The notes beneath the pieces were generated by a model that was given only the letters and a program-made list of their open reading frames with translations, ran no database searches and was not told the origin of the DNA. From Cytophagales bacterium (GTDB lineage: Bacteria > Bacteroidota > Bacteroidia > Cytophagales > Spirosomataceae): DNA of 44,099 bases. The stretch is taken from the NCBI GenBank assembly GCA_013298025.1, contig JAAFJE010000030.1:1-44099 (forward strand), written 5' to 3'. Below, one piece after another: positions 7,809-16,365 of this stretch. How positions within the stretch are numbered: the stretch's first letter is position 1; each line of letters begins with the position of its first letter. Position numbers and translations under genes: made by a program.

Positions 7809-8717
7809 TTAAAAGAGTTCCATTTGTTCTATTTTAGGTAGAAAAGTGGGTGCTTTGAGCTGAAAATCTCCTTGCTGCTTGAGTTGGCTTATCCAATAAT
7901 GGACCAATTCGGGGGCTAGGTTGTTGTCGTTGACGTGTACAAATAAAAAAAGCTTTTGTAAGCCTTGGTCAAGCCAGCTTTTCAAACGAAGTATCCATTC
8001 ATCTATGCGTTTGTGGTCGGAGCTATGCTCGTTGCCTACCCACCTGATAGTAGCGATAGTATTTGACAAACTTTGGTGACACACGTCCCGTCTTCCTGCT
8101 ACGTCTGTGATTACCGTGCCTACGCCGTAGCTATGCAACATAGCAATGGTATCGTGCCAACGAAGTGGGTCTTTGAACCAATCTTCCTGCCGAAATTCGA
8201 CGGCAAGCGGAATATGTGGAGGAATAGACTGGATGTATTTTTCTAAAATAAGAAAATGTTTAGGCGAAAATTGGGGGGCTATTTGTAAAAAACTAATGCC
8301 TAGCTTTTCCTTTAATCCTGCAATTCTTTCACAAAATTGAGTTGTCAATTCCGCACAATTTTGCAATAATTTATCATGAGAAATAATTTGAGGAAATTTT
8401 GGACAAAAAGTAAAGCCTTCGGGTGTTTCGTCGTACCAACGTTGAACGGTGTCGGCATTGGGGATTTGGTAATGCGTTACGTTCAATTCGATGGTATTGA
8501 ATTGTCGGCTGTAAAATTTAAGGAAGTCGTTGCTTTTGGCGGTATAAGGATAAATTTTTCCCTGCCACGTTTTGTTTGACCAAACGGGGCATCCTACATA
8601 CAACTGTGGTTGGGTAGTGGCGTGTGCCGACAATGCCACAGCGTTGAACGGAGCGTCTTGGGGCAACGTAAAATTTACCCGTCCAACTTCTTCTATGGTA
8701 AGTTTTCCAAAATCCAT
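7809..8717 (-). CDS. DUF72 (YecE-like) protein
   Basis: This 302-residue DUF72 protein has a TIM-barrel-like fold of unconfirmed biochemical role. Hallmarks are YVGCPVWSNKTWQGKIYP, FLKFYSRQFNTIELNVTHYQ, WYDETPEGFTFCPKFPQIISH, the phrase LAVEFRQEDWF and the C-terminal LFLFVHVNDNN (the family normally has an 'FNN H' motif here). An N-terminal stretch of about 35 residues precedes the usual core, beginning MDFGKLTIEEVGRVNF. The gene ends about 32 bp before the his promoter, so the two share an orientation but are transcribed separately. Confidence 0.85.
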   Translation of the reverse strand: MDFGKLTIEEVGRVNFTLPQDAPFNAVALSAHATTQPQLYVGCPVWSNKTWQGKIYPYTAKSNDFLKFYSRQFNTIELNVTHYQIPNADTVQRWYDETPEGFTFCPKFPQIISHDKLLQNCAELTTQFCERIAGLKEKLGISFLQIAPQFSPKHFLILEKYIQSIPPHIPLAVEFRQEDWFKDPLRWHDTIAMLHSYGVGTVITDVAGRRDVCHQSLSNTIATIRWVGNEHSSDHKRIDEWILRLKSWLDQGLQKLFLFVHVNDNNLAPELVHYWISQLKQQGDFQLKAPTFLPKIEQMELF

Positions 8718-8772
8718 GTGAGAGAATCAATAGTTTTTTCTAAAATAACCTACGCTAGATTTTATTGTTGAT

Positions 8773-8780
8773 TATCTTTG
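8773..8780 (+). promoter_or_regulatory. Putative -7 box (TATCTTTG)
   Basis: TATCTTTG lies 62 bp before the ATG at 8842, in the divergent region between the DUF72 gene and the membrane protein gene. The -33 element is not clear. Confidence 0.4.
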
Positions 8781-8841
8781 AAAAATTATTTCTAAAGATA
8801 GCACCACTTGTTGCTACAAAGTCATTAAACTCTAAAAAATT

Positions 8842-9276
8842 ATGTACGAAATCTTATTGCACGTTCACTCATACCTGCGTTGGGTAGTATTGGCTTTGGC
8901 TGTTGTTGTGCTTGTAAAAGCCGTATTGGGCATCAGTTCTAAAGCCGCCTTTACAGAAGGCGACCGCAAGCTTGGCTTGTTTTTCATGATTTCTTGCCAT
9001 GTCCAGTTGCTGATTGGTTTGGTATTGTATTTCGTTTATAGTCCGTTCGGATTGCAAGCGTTTTCGCTAGGCATGAAAGAAGTGATGGGCAATGCTCCGT
9101 ATCGTAAAATTGCGGTTGAGCACCTCTTTACAATGATTGTTGCCATTGTGTTGATTACGATTGGTCATTCAAAAAACAAAAGAGAAACCGACAGCACCAA
9201 GCGTTTCAAAAATGCCTTGATTTTCTTCGGCATTGGTTTGGTACTTATTTTGGCGGGCATTCCTTGGGTGAGATAA
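8842..9276 (+). CDS. Conserved four-helix membrane protein
   Basis: A 144-residue integral membrane protein with four hydrophobic segments: LRWVVLALAVVVLVKAVLGI, LGLFFMISCHVQLLIGLVLYFV, IAVEHLFTMIVAIVLITIGH and ALIFFGIGLVLILAGIPW. Histidines occur near the start (LLHVHSYLRW), in helix 2 (SCHVQLLIG), and in helix 3 (VEHLF and TIGHSK). This pattern resembles small haem- or metal-binding cytochrome b-like membrane proteins of Bacteroidota. No function is assigned; the haem idea is inference from the paired histidines only. Confidence 0.7.
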   Translation: MYEILLHVHSYLRWVVLALAVVVLVKAVLGISSKAAFTEGDRKLGLFFMISCHVQLLIGLVLYFVYSPFGLQAFSLGMKEVMGNAPYRKIAVEHLFTMIVAIVLITIGHSKNKRETDSTKRFKNALIFFGIGLVLILAGIPWVR

Positions 9277-9299
9277 TCGCCCTGTAAAAGCCTTATTAT

Positions 9300-9342
9300 A
9301 CAAAAGCCATGTTTCTGTTTTAACCCAGAAATATGGCTTTTG
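9300..9342 (+). terminator. Intrinsic-type terminator hairpin
   Basis: A 17-bp stem with one G-U pair (arms 9301-9317 and 9326-9342) closes an 8-nt loop. Both arms carry AAAAGCC / GGCTTTT. It lies 24 bp after the membrane-protein stop. Confidence 0.75.
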
Positions 9343-9523
9343 TGGTTGTTTAGCACTATTTTTTAAGGTTTTCATCAAAAAAAGTGATAAAAACTATTGG
9401 AAATGTAGGAATGATTTATAAAATTTATTTAAAATAATATCGTTTAAGTGATATTTGTTATTTGAGTGGTAAATACTTTTTGCTTTGTTTTACACCAAAT
9501 AAGCCATTTTTACAAAAAGTGAC

Positions 9524-9531
9524 TAACTTTG
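9524..9531 (+). promoter_or_regulatory. Putative -7 box (TAACTTTG) directly before gmhB
   Basis: TAACTTTG ends 7 nt before the gmhB ATG at 9539. If used, the transcript would have almost no 5' untranslated region. No -33 TTTG is found 19 nt upstream. Confidence 0.4.
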
Positions 9532-9538
9532 TGATGCT

Positions 9539-10054
9539 ATGAATAAGTGTATTTTTCTTGACAGAGACGGAGTGCTGAATGTAGATAGAGTCGATTATGT
9601 CTATCGCATCGAAGATTTGATTATTCCAGAAGGAACAATCGAAGCCATACAGCGTATGAAAAAAGCAGGCTATTTGTTGATTGTGATTACCAATCAGTCG
9701 GGAATAGCCAAAGGAATATATACCCGTGAAGACGTGCTGAAATGCCACGAGTACTTTCAGGAGCAATGTGGGCATTTGCTAGACGATTTGTACTTTTGCC
9801 CTCACCACGAAAACTTCAATTCGGCTTCATTGACACGCAAGCCCAATTCGCTTATGATAGAAAAGGCTATTGCCAAGTACAATATCGACCGAGAAACCTC
9901 TTGGATGATTGGCGATGCCCACAGAGATATAAAAGCAGGACAAAGGGCTGGGATAAAAACGATTCATCTCACAGAAAAGCCCGAAGAGTCCTTTTCTGTT
10001 ATTACTACCACCACATTGCTGGAAGCGAGCAAGATTATCGTGCCAGAAGTGTAA
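9539..10054 (+). CDS. gmhB: D-glycero-D-manno-heptose-1,7-bisphosphate 7-phosphatase (HAD-IIIA)
   Basis: GmhB removes the C7 phosphate of heptose bisphosphate on the way to ADP-heptose for lipopolysaccharide. Its 171 residues fit the single-domain HAD-IIIA family. Visible HAD motifs are FLDRDGVLN (nucleophile Asp8 and acid/base Asp10), VITNQSGIAKG (motif II), RKP with Lys (motif III) and MIGDAHRDIKAG (motif IV). The loop that normally binds zinc as CxH...CxC starts correctly (CPHH) but reads ENFNSASLTRKP, without the second pair of cysteines. Zinc may be absent here. It is a single-gene unit ending in a strong terminator. Confidence 0.85.
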   Translation: MNKCIFLDRDGVLNVDRVDYVYRIEDLIIPEGTIEAIQRMKKAGYLLIVITNQSGIAKGIYTREDVLKCHEYFQEQCGHLLDDLYFCPHHENFNSASLTRKPNSLMIEKAIAKYNIDRETSWMIGDAHRDIKAGQRAGIKTIHLTEKPEESFSVITTTTLLEASKIIVPEV

Positions 10055-10057
10055 CCA

Positions 10058-10092
10058 AAGCGGTAAAACGAAAGTTTTACCGCTTTTTTTTC
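10058..10092 (+). terminator. Strong intrinsic terminator of gmhB, overlapping the rnr 3' end
   Basis: A 12-bp perfect stem (AAGCGGTAAAAC with its complement) closes a GAAA tetraloop and is followed by a run of nine T (10084-10092). The 3' arm and the T tract are also the last codons of rnr on the other strand, where they encode its lysine-rich tail and stop. Confidence 0.9.
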
Positions 10093-12341
10093 TTATCAAA
10101 GCTCTTCTTTCTGTCTTTGCGTTCTCTTTTCTCTTTGTGTCTTGCACCCGAAGAGGCTTTTTTGCGGCCTTCACTGGCTTGCAGATTAACCAAGAGCAAA
10201 TCGAGGCTTCGGCGGGCTAAGTTGCATTCTTTTACTCGTACTTCTACGGCATCGCCAAAGGTAAACACCCTGCCGTTGCGTTGCCCCACAATCCTGAAAT
10301 TATCTCGGTCGTATTCGTAATAGTCGTCGTTCAAGTCCACCATACGCACCAAGCCTTCTGAGGCGGTTTCGGTAATTTCGACAAAAATACCAAATTCGGT
10401 TACGCCCGAAATAATGCCTTGCCAAGTGCGTTGGTCGTCGAGCAAGCTCATGTATTCGATTTGCTTGTATTTGATAGAGGCTCTTTCGGCTTCGCTGGCT
10501 ACTTTTTCCATTTCGGAACTGTGCTTGCAACGTTGTTCCCAACCTACCCTGTCAACGGGCTGTCCGCCGTCGAGGTAATGTTGCAACAAGCGATGTGCCA
10601 TCATATCGGGATAGCGACGAATGGGCGAAGTGAAATGCGAGTAAAACGGAAACGCCAAGCCGAAGTGTCCAATGGGCTCGGTGCTATACCGTGCTTTCGA
10701 CATGGTGCGAATAGCTAGGCTTTCCACGATATTTTGTTCGGGTTTGCCTTCCACTCCAAGCATCAGGTCGTTGAGGGCTTGGCTGATATTGGGCGAATCG
10801 ACATTGACATTGTAGCCAAATTTTTTCACAAACGACGAGAAAGTACGCAACTTTTCAGGGTCTGGAGCTTCGTGAATCCGATAGACCATCGTATTTCGTG
10901 GCTCTTTTTGTCGTAAGTTATACACATATTCGGCTACACGCTTGTTGGCCAAGAGCATAAATTCTTCGATGAGTTTGTGGGCATCTTTCCGTACTTTTTG
11001 ATAAATACCCAAAGGCGTACCCTGCTCGTCGAGGTTGAATTTTACTTCTACGGTTTCAAAATTAATTGCTCCTTTATCAAAGCGTTGCTTACGATACACG
11101 TGTGCCAGTGTGTTGAGTATGGTCAGTTCTTGTTGGAACGGCACAGGCTCGTTGTTGGGGTCACTGGCCCATTCCAATACGGCTTGGGCTTCTTCGTAGG
11201 TAAATCGTTTGTCGGAATGAATGACAGTTCTACCAAACCATTCATGATGAATTGTACCTGCGTCGTCGAGTTCAAATACAGCCGAAAAAGTCAGTTTGTC
11301 TTCGTGTGGTCGTAGTGAACAAAGACCATTCGAGAGCTTTTCGGGCAACATTGGCACAACTCTATCGACCAAATACACCGAGGTAGCTCTTTTGAAGGCT
11401 TCTTCTTCGAGTGGCGTACCAGGCTGAATGTAATGCGTTACGTCGGCAATGTGTACCCCAATTTCGTAATGCCCGTTGTCGAGCCACTGAAAACTAAGGG
11501 CATCGTCAAAGTCTTTGGCATCGAGAGGGTCGATGGTGAAAGTGGTAATGCCTCGCATATCTCGGCGTTTGGCTATTTCGCTTTCGGCAATGGTATCGGC
11601 AATGGCGTTGGCTTCGGCTTCGATGGCTTCTGAAAAACGCACGGGCAAACCAAACTCTGCCAAAATGGCGTGCATTTCGGTGTGGTGCTTGCCTGCATCG
11701 CCTAATACTTCTTTGACTACTCCTTCCGACTTACGCTTGCCGTCGCTCCATTTGGTTACTTTTACAATAACCTTTTGTCCATTTTTGGCTTCGCCGATGT
11801 CTTCTTTCGCAATAAAAAAATCTTGATGAATGCGTTTCGAGTCGGGTACGACGAAGGCATAATGTGGCAAAATCTCTATTGTTCCCACAAACTCCTCTCT
11901 GCTTCGCTGTATAATTTCGATAACTTCGCCGGTGTCGTGTTGTGTTTTTTTACGGCGTTGTGTGACCAACACCTTTACAATATCGCCATCAATAGCCCCT
12001 TGCAAATCGGCGGTTTCAATCCATACGTCGTTGTTGCTGCGTTCTTCCGAAACCAAAAAAGCAAATTTGCTATTGACGTGCTCTAGCTTACCTACTACCA
12101 TCGAAGCAGCTTGGTCTATGCCGATAGAGCCATCTTTATGGCGTAAAAGCTTCCCTTCATTGACAAGCTCGGTAGTTAGTTCGTCGAAAAGCAGTTTGGT
12201 TTGTCGGTCTTTAATAGCAAAAGCTTTGTGTATTTGGTTGAGCGACCATCCTCGGTCTTCGTTGAGTTCAAAGAATGATAGAATCTCGTTTTTGATTCCT
12301 TCCCTAAATCTTTCTTCTTTACTTTTTCTAGGTTTTGTCAT
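10077..12341 (-). CDS. rnr: Ribonuclease R, 3'-5' exoribonuclease
   Basis: RNase R is a processive hydrolytic 3'-5' exonuclease that degrades structured RNA and takes part in rRNA quality control. In 754 residues the order is: an N-terminal helix-turn-helix-like segment (NQIHKAFAIKDRQTKLLFDEL); two cold-shock OB domains (about 80-235, for example VVGKLEHVNSKFAFLVSEE and FVGTIEILPHYAFVV); the RNB catalytic domain with the Asp cluster IDPLDAKDFDDALS at about 268-281 and HYEIGVHIADVTHYI; the FTSPIRRYPDMMAH motif; and a C-terminal S1 domain (GIISGVTEFGIFVEI). It ends in a basic tail of Lys/Arg. A -7 box lies 42-49 bp upstream. Confidence 0.95.
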   Translation of the reverse strand: MTKPRKSKEERFREGIKNEILSFFELNEDRGWSLNQIHKAFAIKDRQTKLLFDELTTELVNEGKLLRHKDGSIGIDQAASMVVGKLEHVNSKFAFLVSEERSNNDVWIETADLQGAIDGDIVKVLVTQRRKKTQHDTGEVIEIIQRSREEFVGTIEILPHYAFVVPDSKRIHQDFFIAKEDIGEAKNGQKVIVKVTKWSDGKRKSEGVVKEVLGDAGKHHTEMHAILAEFGLPVRFSEAIEAEANAIADTIAESEIAKRRDMRGITTFTIDPLDAKDFDDALSFQWLDNGHYEIGVHIADVTHYIQPGTPLEEEAFKRATSVYLVDRVVPMLPEKLSNGLCSLRPHEDKLTFSAVFELDDAGTIHHEWFGRTVIHSDKRFTYEEAQAVLEWASDPNNEPVPFQQELTILNTLAHVYRKQRFDKGAINFETVEVKFNLDEQGTPLGIYQKVRKDAHKLIEEFMLLANKRVAEYVYNLRQKEPRNTMVYRIHEAPDPEKLRTFSSFVKKFGYNVNVDSPNISQALNDLMLGVEGKPEQNIVESLAIRTMSKARYSTEPIGHFGLAFPFYSHFTSPIRRYPDMMAHRLLQHYLDGGQPVDRVGWEQRCKHSSEMEKVASEAERASIKYKQIEYMSLLDDQRTWQGIISGVTEFGIFVEITETASEGLVRMVDLNDDYYEYDRDNFRIVGQRNGRVFTFGDAVEVRVKECNLARRSLDLLLVNLQASEGRKKASSGARHKEKRERKDRKKSFDKKKKR

Positions 12342-12349
12342 AGATTAAC

Positions 12350-12380
12350 AAAAAAAACAGCCTATAAAAATTATAGGCTG
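12350..12380 (-). terminator. Terminator of proC
   Basis: On the minus strand a perfect 10-bp stem (CAGCCTATAA with TTATAGGCTG) with a 3-nt loop is followed by eight T (12357-12350). It lies 35 bp after the proC stop. It also falls in the region upstream of the rnr start at 12341. Confidence 0.85.
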
Positions 12381-12382
12381 AA

Positions 12383-12390
12383 CAAATATA
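12383..12390 (-). promoter_or_regulatory. Putative -7 box for rnr (TATATTTG)
   Basis: On the minus strand TATATTTG fits TAnnTTTG and lies 42 bp before the rnr start. The initiation point would fall at the edge of the proC terminator hairpin, so the two signals are interleaved. Confidence 0.35.
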
Positions 12391-12414
12391 GCTAAAATAT
12401 ATGGAATAAGCCGT

Positions 12415-13215
12415 TTACTTTGAAAGTTCGGTTGCACGCTTTTGTGCGGCAAAGATACCTTCTTTCAAGTTTTCGGCTAAAAGTCCTTCTTCAAAACGCT
12501 TGAGTGCGGCTTCGGTTGTTCCACCTTTAGAGGCTACCGCTTTGATAAGTTCGTCGAGGCTTTTATCGGCATTGTTGATAAGGTGAAACGAGCCAAGCAT
12601 GGTTTGTTTTACCAACAACGAAGCCATAGAATCCTCAAAGCCCATCGCTTTACCTGCTTCAATCATGGCTTTTACGAGGTAGAAAAAATAAGCAGGGCCA
12701 CTACCACTGAGGGCCGTAACGGCATCTAATAGGCTTTCTTCTTCCAAAAATACGGCTCTACCTGTAGAGTTGATGAGGTTTTCTACCTTTTTCAGTTGGC
12801 TTAGGGTGATGTCGCCAGCCGCCGAAAACGCCGTCATACCCATACCAAGTAAGGCAGGCGTGTTGGGCATAGCCCGCACCACCAAGCGGTGGTTGAGTGC
12901 CTCCTGAATTTTTTCGATAGAAATACCAGCCATAATACTCAGTATCACCTGATTGGGCTTGATAACCGCCTTTAATTCGTCTTGTACCGAAGGGAAATCC
13001 TGTGGCTTGACCGATAAAATAACTAGGTCATATTCGCCCATTTTAGGTGAAATGGTATCGACCACAACCCCTGCTTTTTCTTGTTGGAGTGCTTCGGCAC
13101 GGCTTGCATTTTTTTCAATTAATAATAAATGCTCTTTTTTTACTAAATCGTATTGAATAAAGGATTTAGCAAAAGCCATTCCCATGTTTCCAGCACCTAC
13201 AATTGCAACTTTCAT
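12415..13215 (-). CDS. proC: Pyrroline-5-carboxylate reductase
   Basis: ProC reduces 1-pyrroline-5-carboxylate to proline with NAD(P)H. The 266-residue protein begins MKVAIVGAGNMGMAFAKS, the Rossmann dinucleotide motif; I therefore chose the ATG at 13215 and not the upstream start at 13272, which lies inside a terminator hairpin. Other family marks are VILSVKPQDFP, ILSIMAGISIE, VVRAMPNTPALLGMGM and the signature ALSGSGPAYFFYLVKAMIEAG. The C-terminal helix contains SKGGTTEAAL. It follows the TlpA-like gene by 64 bp and has its own terminator. Confidence 0.95.
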   Translation of the reverse strand: MKVAIVGAGNMGMAFAKSFIQYDLVKKEHLLLIEKNASRAEALQQEKAGVVVDTISPKMGEYDLVILSVKPQDFPSVQDELKAVIKPNQVILSIMAGISIEKIQEALNHRLVVRAMPNTPALLGMGMTAFSAAGDITLSQLKKVENLINSTGRAVFLEEESLLDAVTALSGSGPAYFFYLVKAMIEAGKAMGFEDSMASLLVKQTMLGSFHLINNADKSLDELIKAVASKGGTTEAALKRFEEGLLAENLKEGIFAAQKRATELSK

Positions 13216-13242
13216 TAGATTTAAAATAAATTGTTTTTGGTT

Positions 13243-13273
13243 AAAAAAAGGAGTGATGCACCACCGGTGCATC
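13243..13273 (-). terminator. Terminator after the TlpA-like gene
   Basis: On the minus strand an 8-bp perfect stem (GATGCACC / GGTGCATC) with a 3-nt loop is followed, after 5 nt, by seven T (13249-13243). It begins 6 bp after the TlpA-like stop. Confidence 0.65.
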
Positions 13274-13279
13274 TGCTCG

Positions 13280-14428
13280 CTATTTGAGCAATTCTGTGAG
13301 CTTTGCTTCTAGCTCGTCTGAACCGCCCACAAATTTGGCAATGAGTTTTCCATTTTTGTCCACTAAAAATTGGGCAGGAATCGCCTGCACGCCATACGCT
13401 GCGGCGGCTACCGAGTTCCAGTATTGTAAATCAGATACGTGTTTCCAGACTAAGCCGTCCTTTTCTATGGCTTTTATCCAAGAGGTTTTGTCTTGGTCGA
13501 GGCTTACGCCCAAAATATCGAAACCTTTGTCTTTGAATTTATTGTAAATTCTCACCACATTGGGATTTTCACGGCGACAAGGCCCGCACCAGCTTGCCCA
13601 AAAGTCGATGAGTACATATTTGCCACGATACGACGAAAGCGTTACGATTTTATCGTCGGGTGTTTTGAGGGCAATTTCTGGGGCAATGCTTCCCATTTCT
13701 AGTCCTTTCATGCGTTGTACTTGCGAGATAAACGCCTTGATATGAGTATTTTGGGTGTTGGGCTTTTCTTTTTCAAAACGACTTGCTAGGTTGATAAAAG
13801 CGTCTAAGTCACTTTCAGGGTCTAAGACACTTCCTACCGCCCACAGTGCCACCAAACTGGTACCCATCGCAGGTAAAAGTGCCTTGATTTTGGCTACACT
13901 TTCGCCTTGAGCTTTCGTAAATTCTTTCTGAATGCGTTCTATAGTTGCATTGTCTTTTTTCTCGGTAGCTACCGAAACTTGCTTGTTCCAAACCTCAATT
14001 TTTGCTTGTAAATCGTTGGTGATTTTCGATACTTGATTGAAATACACGATGTTTGGAGAGCTGCTGTTGAGTTGATATTTGCCTTTTTTCTGTGGCATAT
14101 CCATGCCATCGGCCAACACTTCAACCTTGTCGCCAGGTTCGAGGATTAAGAGTATTTTTTGTCCTAAAGGAAGGTCAAAGCAATTGAGCAAATAATAGCC
14201 TCCTTCGGGTTCTATTTTGCTCGAAAAACGAAAAGCCTTATTGGCATTTACGGTTGCCGAATCTATCGTAAAGGTATTCCCTCTGCCATTGATGGCTTGT
14301 AAGTAAATTTTACGATTGGGCGTAACATTCAATACTTTTCCTGTAATTTCTACTTTGGCAGTAGGATTTTGTGCCAACGACGACAAAGTAAAGGATAGGT
14401 AAATAAAGGCGAAAATAGCTTTTTTCAT
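13280..14428 (-). CDS. Secreted DUF4369 plus TlpA-like thiol-disulfide oxidoreductase
   Basis: A 382-residue periplasmic protein. It has a signal peptide (MKKAIFAFIYLSFTLSSLAQ), an N-terminal DUF4369 domain (about 25-120; VEITGKVLNVTPNRKIYLQ and FRFSSKIEPEGGYYLL), a helical middle (about 125-245) and a C-terminal thioredoxin fold (about 246-382). The active site is WASWCGPC with cysteines 281 and 284, and the cis-Pro loop is AIPAQFLVDKNG. Bacteroidota have many such proteins that keep thiols reduced in the periplasm, for example for cytochrome assembly or nutrient-uptake proteins; the partner is not identifiable here. A -7 box lies about 110 bp upstream. Confidence 0.88.
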   Translation of the reverse strand: MKKAIFAFIYLSFTLSSLAQNPTAKVEITGKVLNVTPNRKIYLQAINGRGNTFTIDSATVNANKAFRFSSKIEPEGGYYLLNCFDLPLGQKILLILEPGDKVEVLADGMDMPQKKGKYQLNSSSPNIVYFNQVSKITNDLQAKIEVWNKQVSVATEKKDNATIERIQKEFTKAQGESVAKIKALLPAMGTSLVALWAVGSVLDPESDLDAFINLASRFEKEKPNTQNTHIKAFISQVQRMKGLEMGSIAPEIALKTPDDKIVTLSSYRGKYVLIDFWASWCGPCRRENPNVVRIYNKFKDKGFDILGVSLDQDKTSWIKAIEKDGLVWKHVSDLQYWNSVAAAAYGVQAIPAQFLVDKNGKLIAKFVGGSDELEAKLTELLK

Positions 14429-14535
14429 GATGATATGGTTTTATAATAGCTTAAACCTAGCGAAATGAATAGATAAACAGTGGAACAATAACGGATTGAT
14501 TTACTTAAAATTACATGATTTTTTTAAGAAATCTA

Positions 14536-14543
14536 CAAAGATA
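14536..14543 (-). promoter_or_regulatory. Putative -7 box (TATCTTTG) for the TlpA-like gene
   Basis: TATCTTTG on the minus strand, 108 bp before the start at 14428, after the gatB terminator. Confidence 0.4.
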
Positions 14544-14574
14544 TATGCGAAGATTGAATAGCTAGGAGGAAAAG

Positions 14575-14601
14575 GAGTTCGGTGGTGGTTCAACCGAACT
14601 C
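14575..14601 (-). terminator. Hairpin after gatB
   Basis: A 9-bp perfect stem (GAGTTCGGT / ACCGAACTC) with a 9-nt loop starts 15 bp after the gatB stop. On the minus strand it is followed by a short CTTTT. Confidence 0.55.
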
Positions 14602-14615
14602 GCTGGGTTATGCCA

Positions 14616-16070
14616 CTAAAGGGCATCTAAGGTTTTTTGTAAAAGACTGGTGGTTGCTTTAGGGTCGGCTGCACCTTTCGATTTTTTCATAATCTCGCCC
14701 ATAAACATAGATAAGAGTCCTTTTTTACCTTTCTTATATTCTTGTACTTTCGCTGGATTCGCCTTCAATGTTTCGTCAATCCATGTTTGCAACAAGTCGC
14801 TGTTGCTTTGTTGAATCAAGTTTTTGGCTTCGGCAATGGCCAATGGCGTAGCGGTTGGGTCTTGAATCAAACTTGGGAAAATCTGTTGTGCCGCCGTAGA
14901 GGTACTCACTTTGCCTTCGTCGATAAGTCCGATAAGTTGGGCTAATCGTTCGGGGGCGATGCTGTCGGCAATGCTCAAATTGTGGTCGTTGAGATACGAC
15001 TTGATAGTTCCCATAATCCAGTTAGAAGCCGCTTTGTAGTTTTTGGTAAACTGGCAAGTTGCCTCAAAATATTCAGCAATATCACGGCTGTCGGTCAATA
15101 CGCCAGCATCATATTCTGGCAAACCATACACTTTGGTAAACTTTTCGAATAACTCCCAAGGCAAGGCAGGCATTTGAGCTTTGATATGTTGCAAATAATC
15201 GGCTGAAATGACCAAAGGAACGAGGTCTGGTTCGGGGAAATAGCGATAGTCATTCATCGTTTCTTTCTCTCTCATCCCAGAGGTTCGCCCTGTAGCAGGG
15301 TCGAAATTACGGGTTTCTTGGATAAGTTTGTCGCCTGCTTCTACGGCTTCTATTTGTCGAACAATCTCATATTCAATGGCTTTTTGGATAAAACGGATAG
15401 AGTTCATGTTTTTGATTTCTACCTTTGTTCCAAACACTTTGCTGCCAACAGGCATCACCGAAATATTGACATCGCAACGCAAAGAGCCTTCTTCCATGTT
15501 GCCGTCGCAAATCTGCAAATAACGCACCAATTTACGTACCTCTGTCATGAATTGAGCCGCTTCTTCTGCCGATTTAATTTCGGGTTCTGTCACCATTTCA
15601 ATCAAGGGCGTACCAGCACGGTTGTAGTCGAGGAGGCTATCCGGCGAATCGTCGGCATGAAGCGATTTCCCAGCGTCTTCTTCTAAATGGATATGGTGAA
15701 AACGCACGGTTTTTTCGCCCGTAGAAAGTTTTACTTTTACGCCACCGCCCATACAAATGGGCGTTTTGTCTTGGGTAATCTGATAGCCCTTGGGAAGGTC
15801 GGGATAGAAGTAATTTTTTCTATCGAAATATTGGTAATCAGTGATAGTTGAGCCAACCGCCAAGCCCATTTTGATGGCATATTCTACCGCTTTTTTATTA
15901 AGTTTGGGTAAAGTGCCAGGATGCCCCAAGGTGATAGGCGAAATATGGGTATTAGGCGCTGCCCCAAATGCCGCAGAATCTGCCGCAAAAATCTTACTGA
16001 CAGTCTGTAGTTGGGCATGTACTTCAAGGCCAATAACGACTTCGTATTTATCTCTAATTGCTTGGTTCAC
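14616..16070 (-). CDS. gatB: Aspartyl/glutamyl-tRNA(Asn/Gln) amidotransferase subunit B
   Basis: GatB binds misacylated Glu-tRNA-Gln or Asp-tRNA-Asn and phosphorylates the acyl group so that ammonia from GatA can make the amide. The 484-residue length is standard. Motifs: YEVVIGLEVHAQL at the start, DRKNYFYPDLPKGYQITQ (metal and nucleotide site), IHLEEDAGKSLH, DYNRAGTPLIEMVTEPE, GSLRCDVNIS and EIKNMNSIRFIQKAIEYEI. The C-terminal YqeY-like tail domain includes KKGKKGLLSMFMGEIMKKSKG, which reads the tRNA. gatA and gatC are not in the window. Confidence 0.96.
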   Translation of the reverse strand: MNQAIRDKYEVVIGLEVHAQLQTVSKIFAADSAAFGAAPNTHISPITLGHPGTLPKLNKKAVEYAIKMGLAVGSTITDYQYFDRKNYFYPDLPKGYQITQDKTPICMGGGVKVKLSTGEKTVRFHHIHLEEDAGKSLHADDSPDSLLDYNRAGTPLIEMVTEPEIKSAEEAAQFMTEVRKLVRYLQICDGNMEEGSLRCDVNISVMPVGSKVFGTKVEIKNMNSIRFIQKAIEYEIVRQIEAVEAGDKLIQETRNFDPATGRTSGMREKETMNDYRYFPEPDLVPLVISADYLQHIKAQMPALPWELFEKFTKVYGLPEYDAGVLTDSRDIAEYFEATCQFTKNYKAASNWIMGTIKSYLNDHNLSIADSIAPERLAQLIGLIDEGKVSTSTAAQQIFPSLIQDPTATPLAIAEAKNLIQQSNSDLLQTWIDETLKANPAKVQEYKKGKKGLLSMFMGEIMKKSKGAADPKATTSLLQKTLDAL

Positions 16071-16152
16071 AGAATGAATGTTTCAGTTTAGCTATGGAAT
16101 AAACGCAAGAAGGAAAAGAAATCCCCTTGTTTCTTCAAGAAAAAATAATTTA

Positions 16153-16160
16153 CAAAGATA
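16153..16160 (-). promoter_or_regulatory. Putative -7 box (TATCTTTG) for gatB
   Basis: TATCTTTG on the minus strand, 83 bp before the gatB ATG. Confidence 0.4.
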
Positions 16161-16365
16161 GTAAAAAGTGCTTGAAGCGAGGTTGAGATTGATTGAACTA
16201 GCAAAAATTTTAATTTTTTAGAAAAAATATAGTTATCATTCCAACCTTCTTGACAAGCGGAGGGTCTTTATATCAAAAGAAGCTTGAGGCTGTAAAACCA
16301 CTCACGGCTGCCTACAATTCACTGATTGCTGCACGGATGCGTGCCTTTAAAACAATTGATAAACC

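Noticed and set aside
13216-13272. N-terminal extension of ProC
   Set aside because: It would cover the terminator of the preceding gene, and the Rossmann motif begins at the ATG at 13215.
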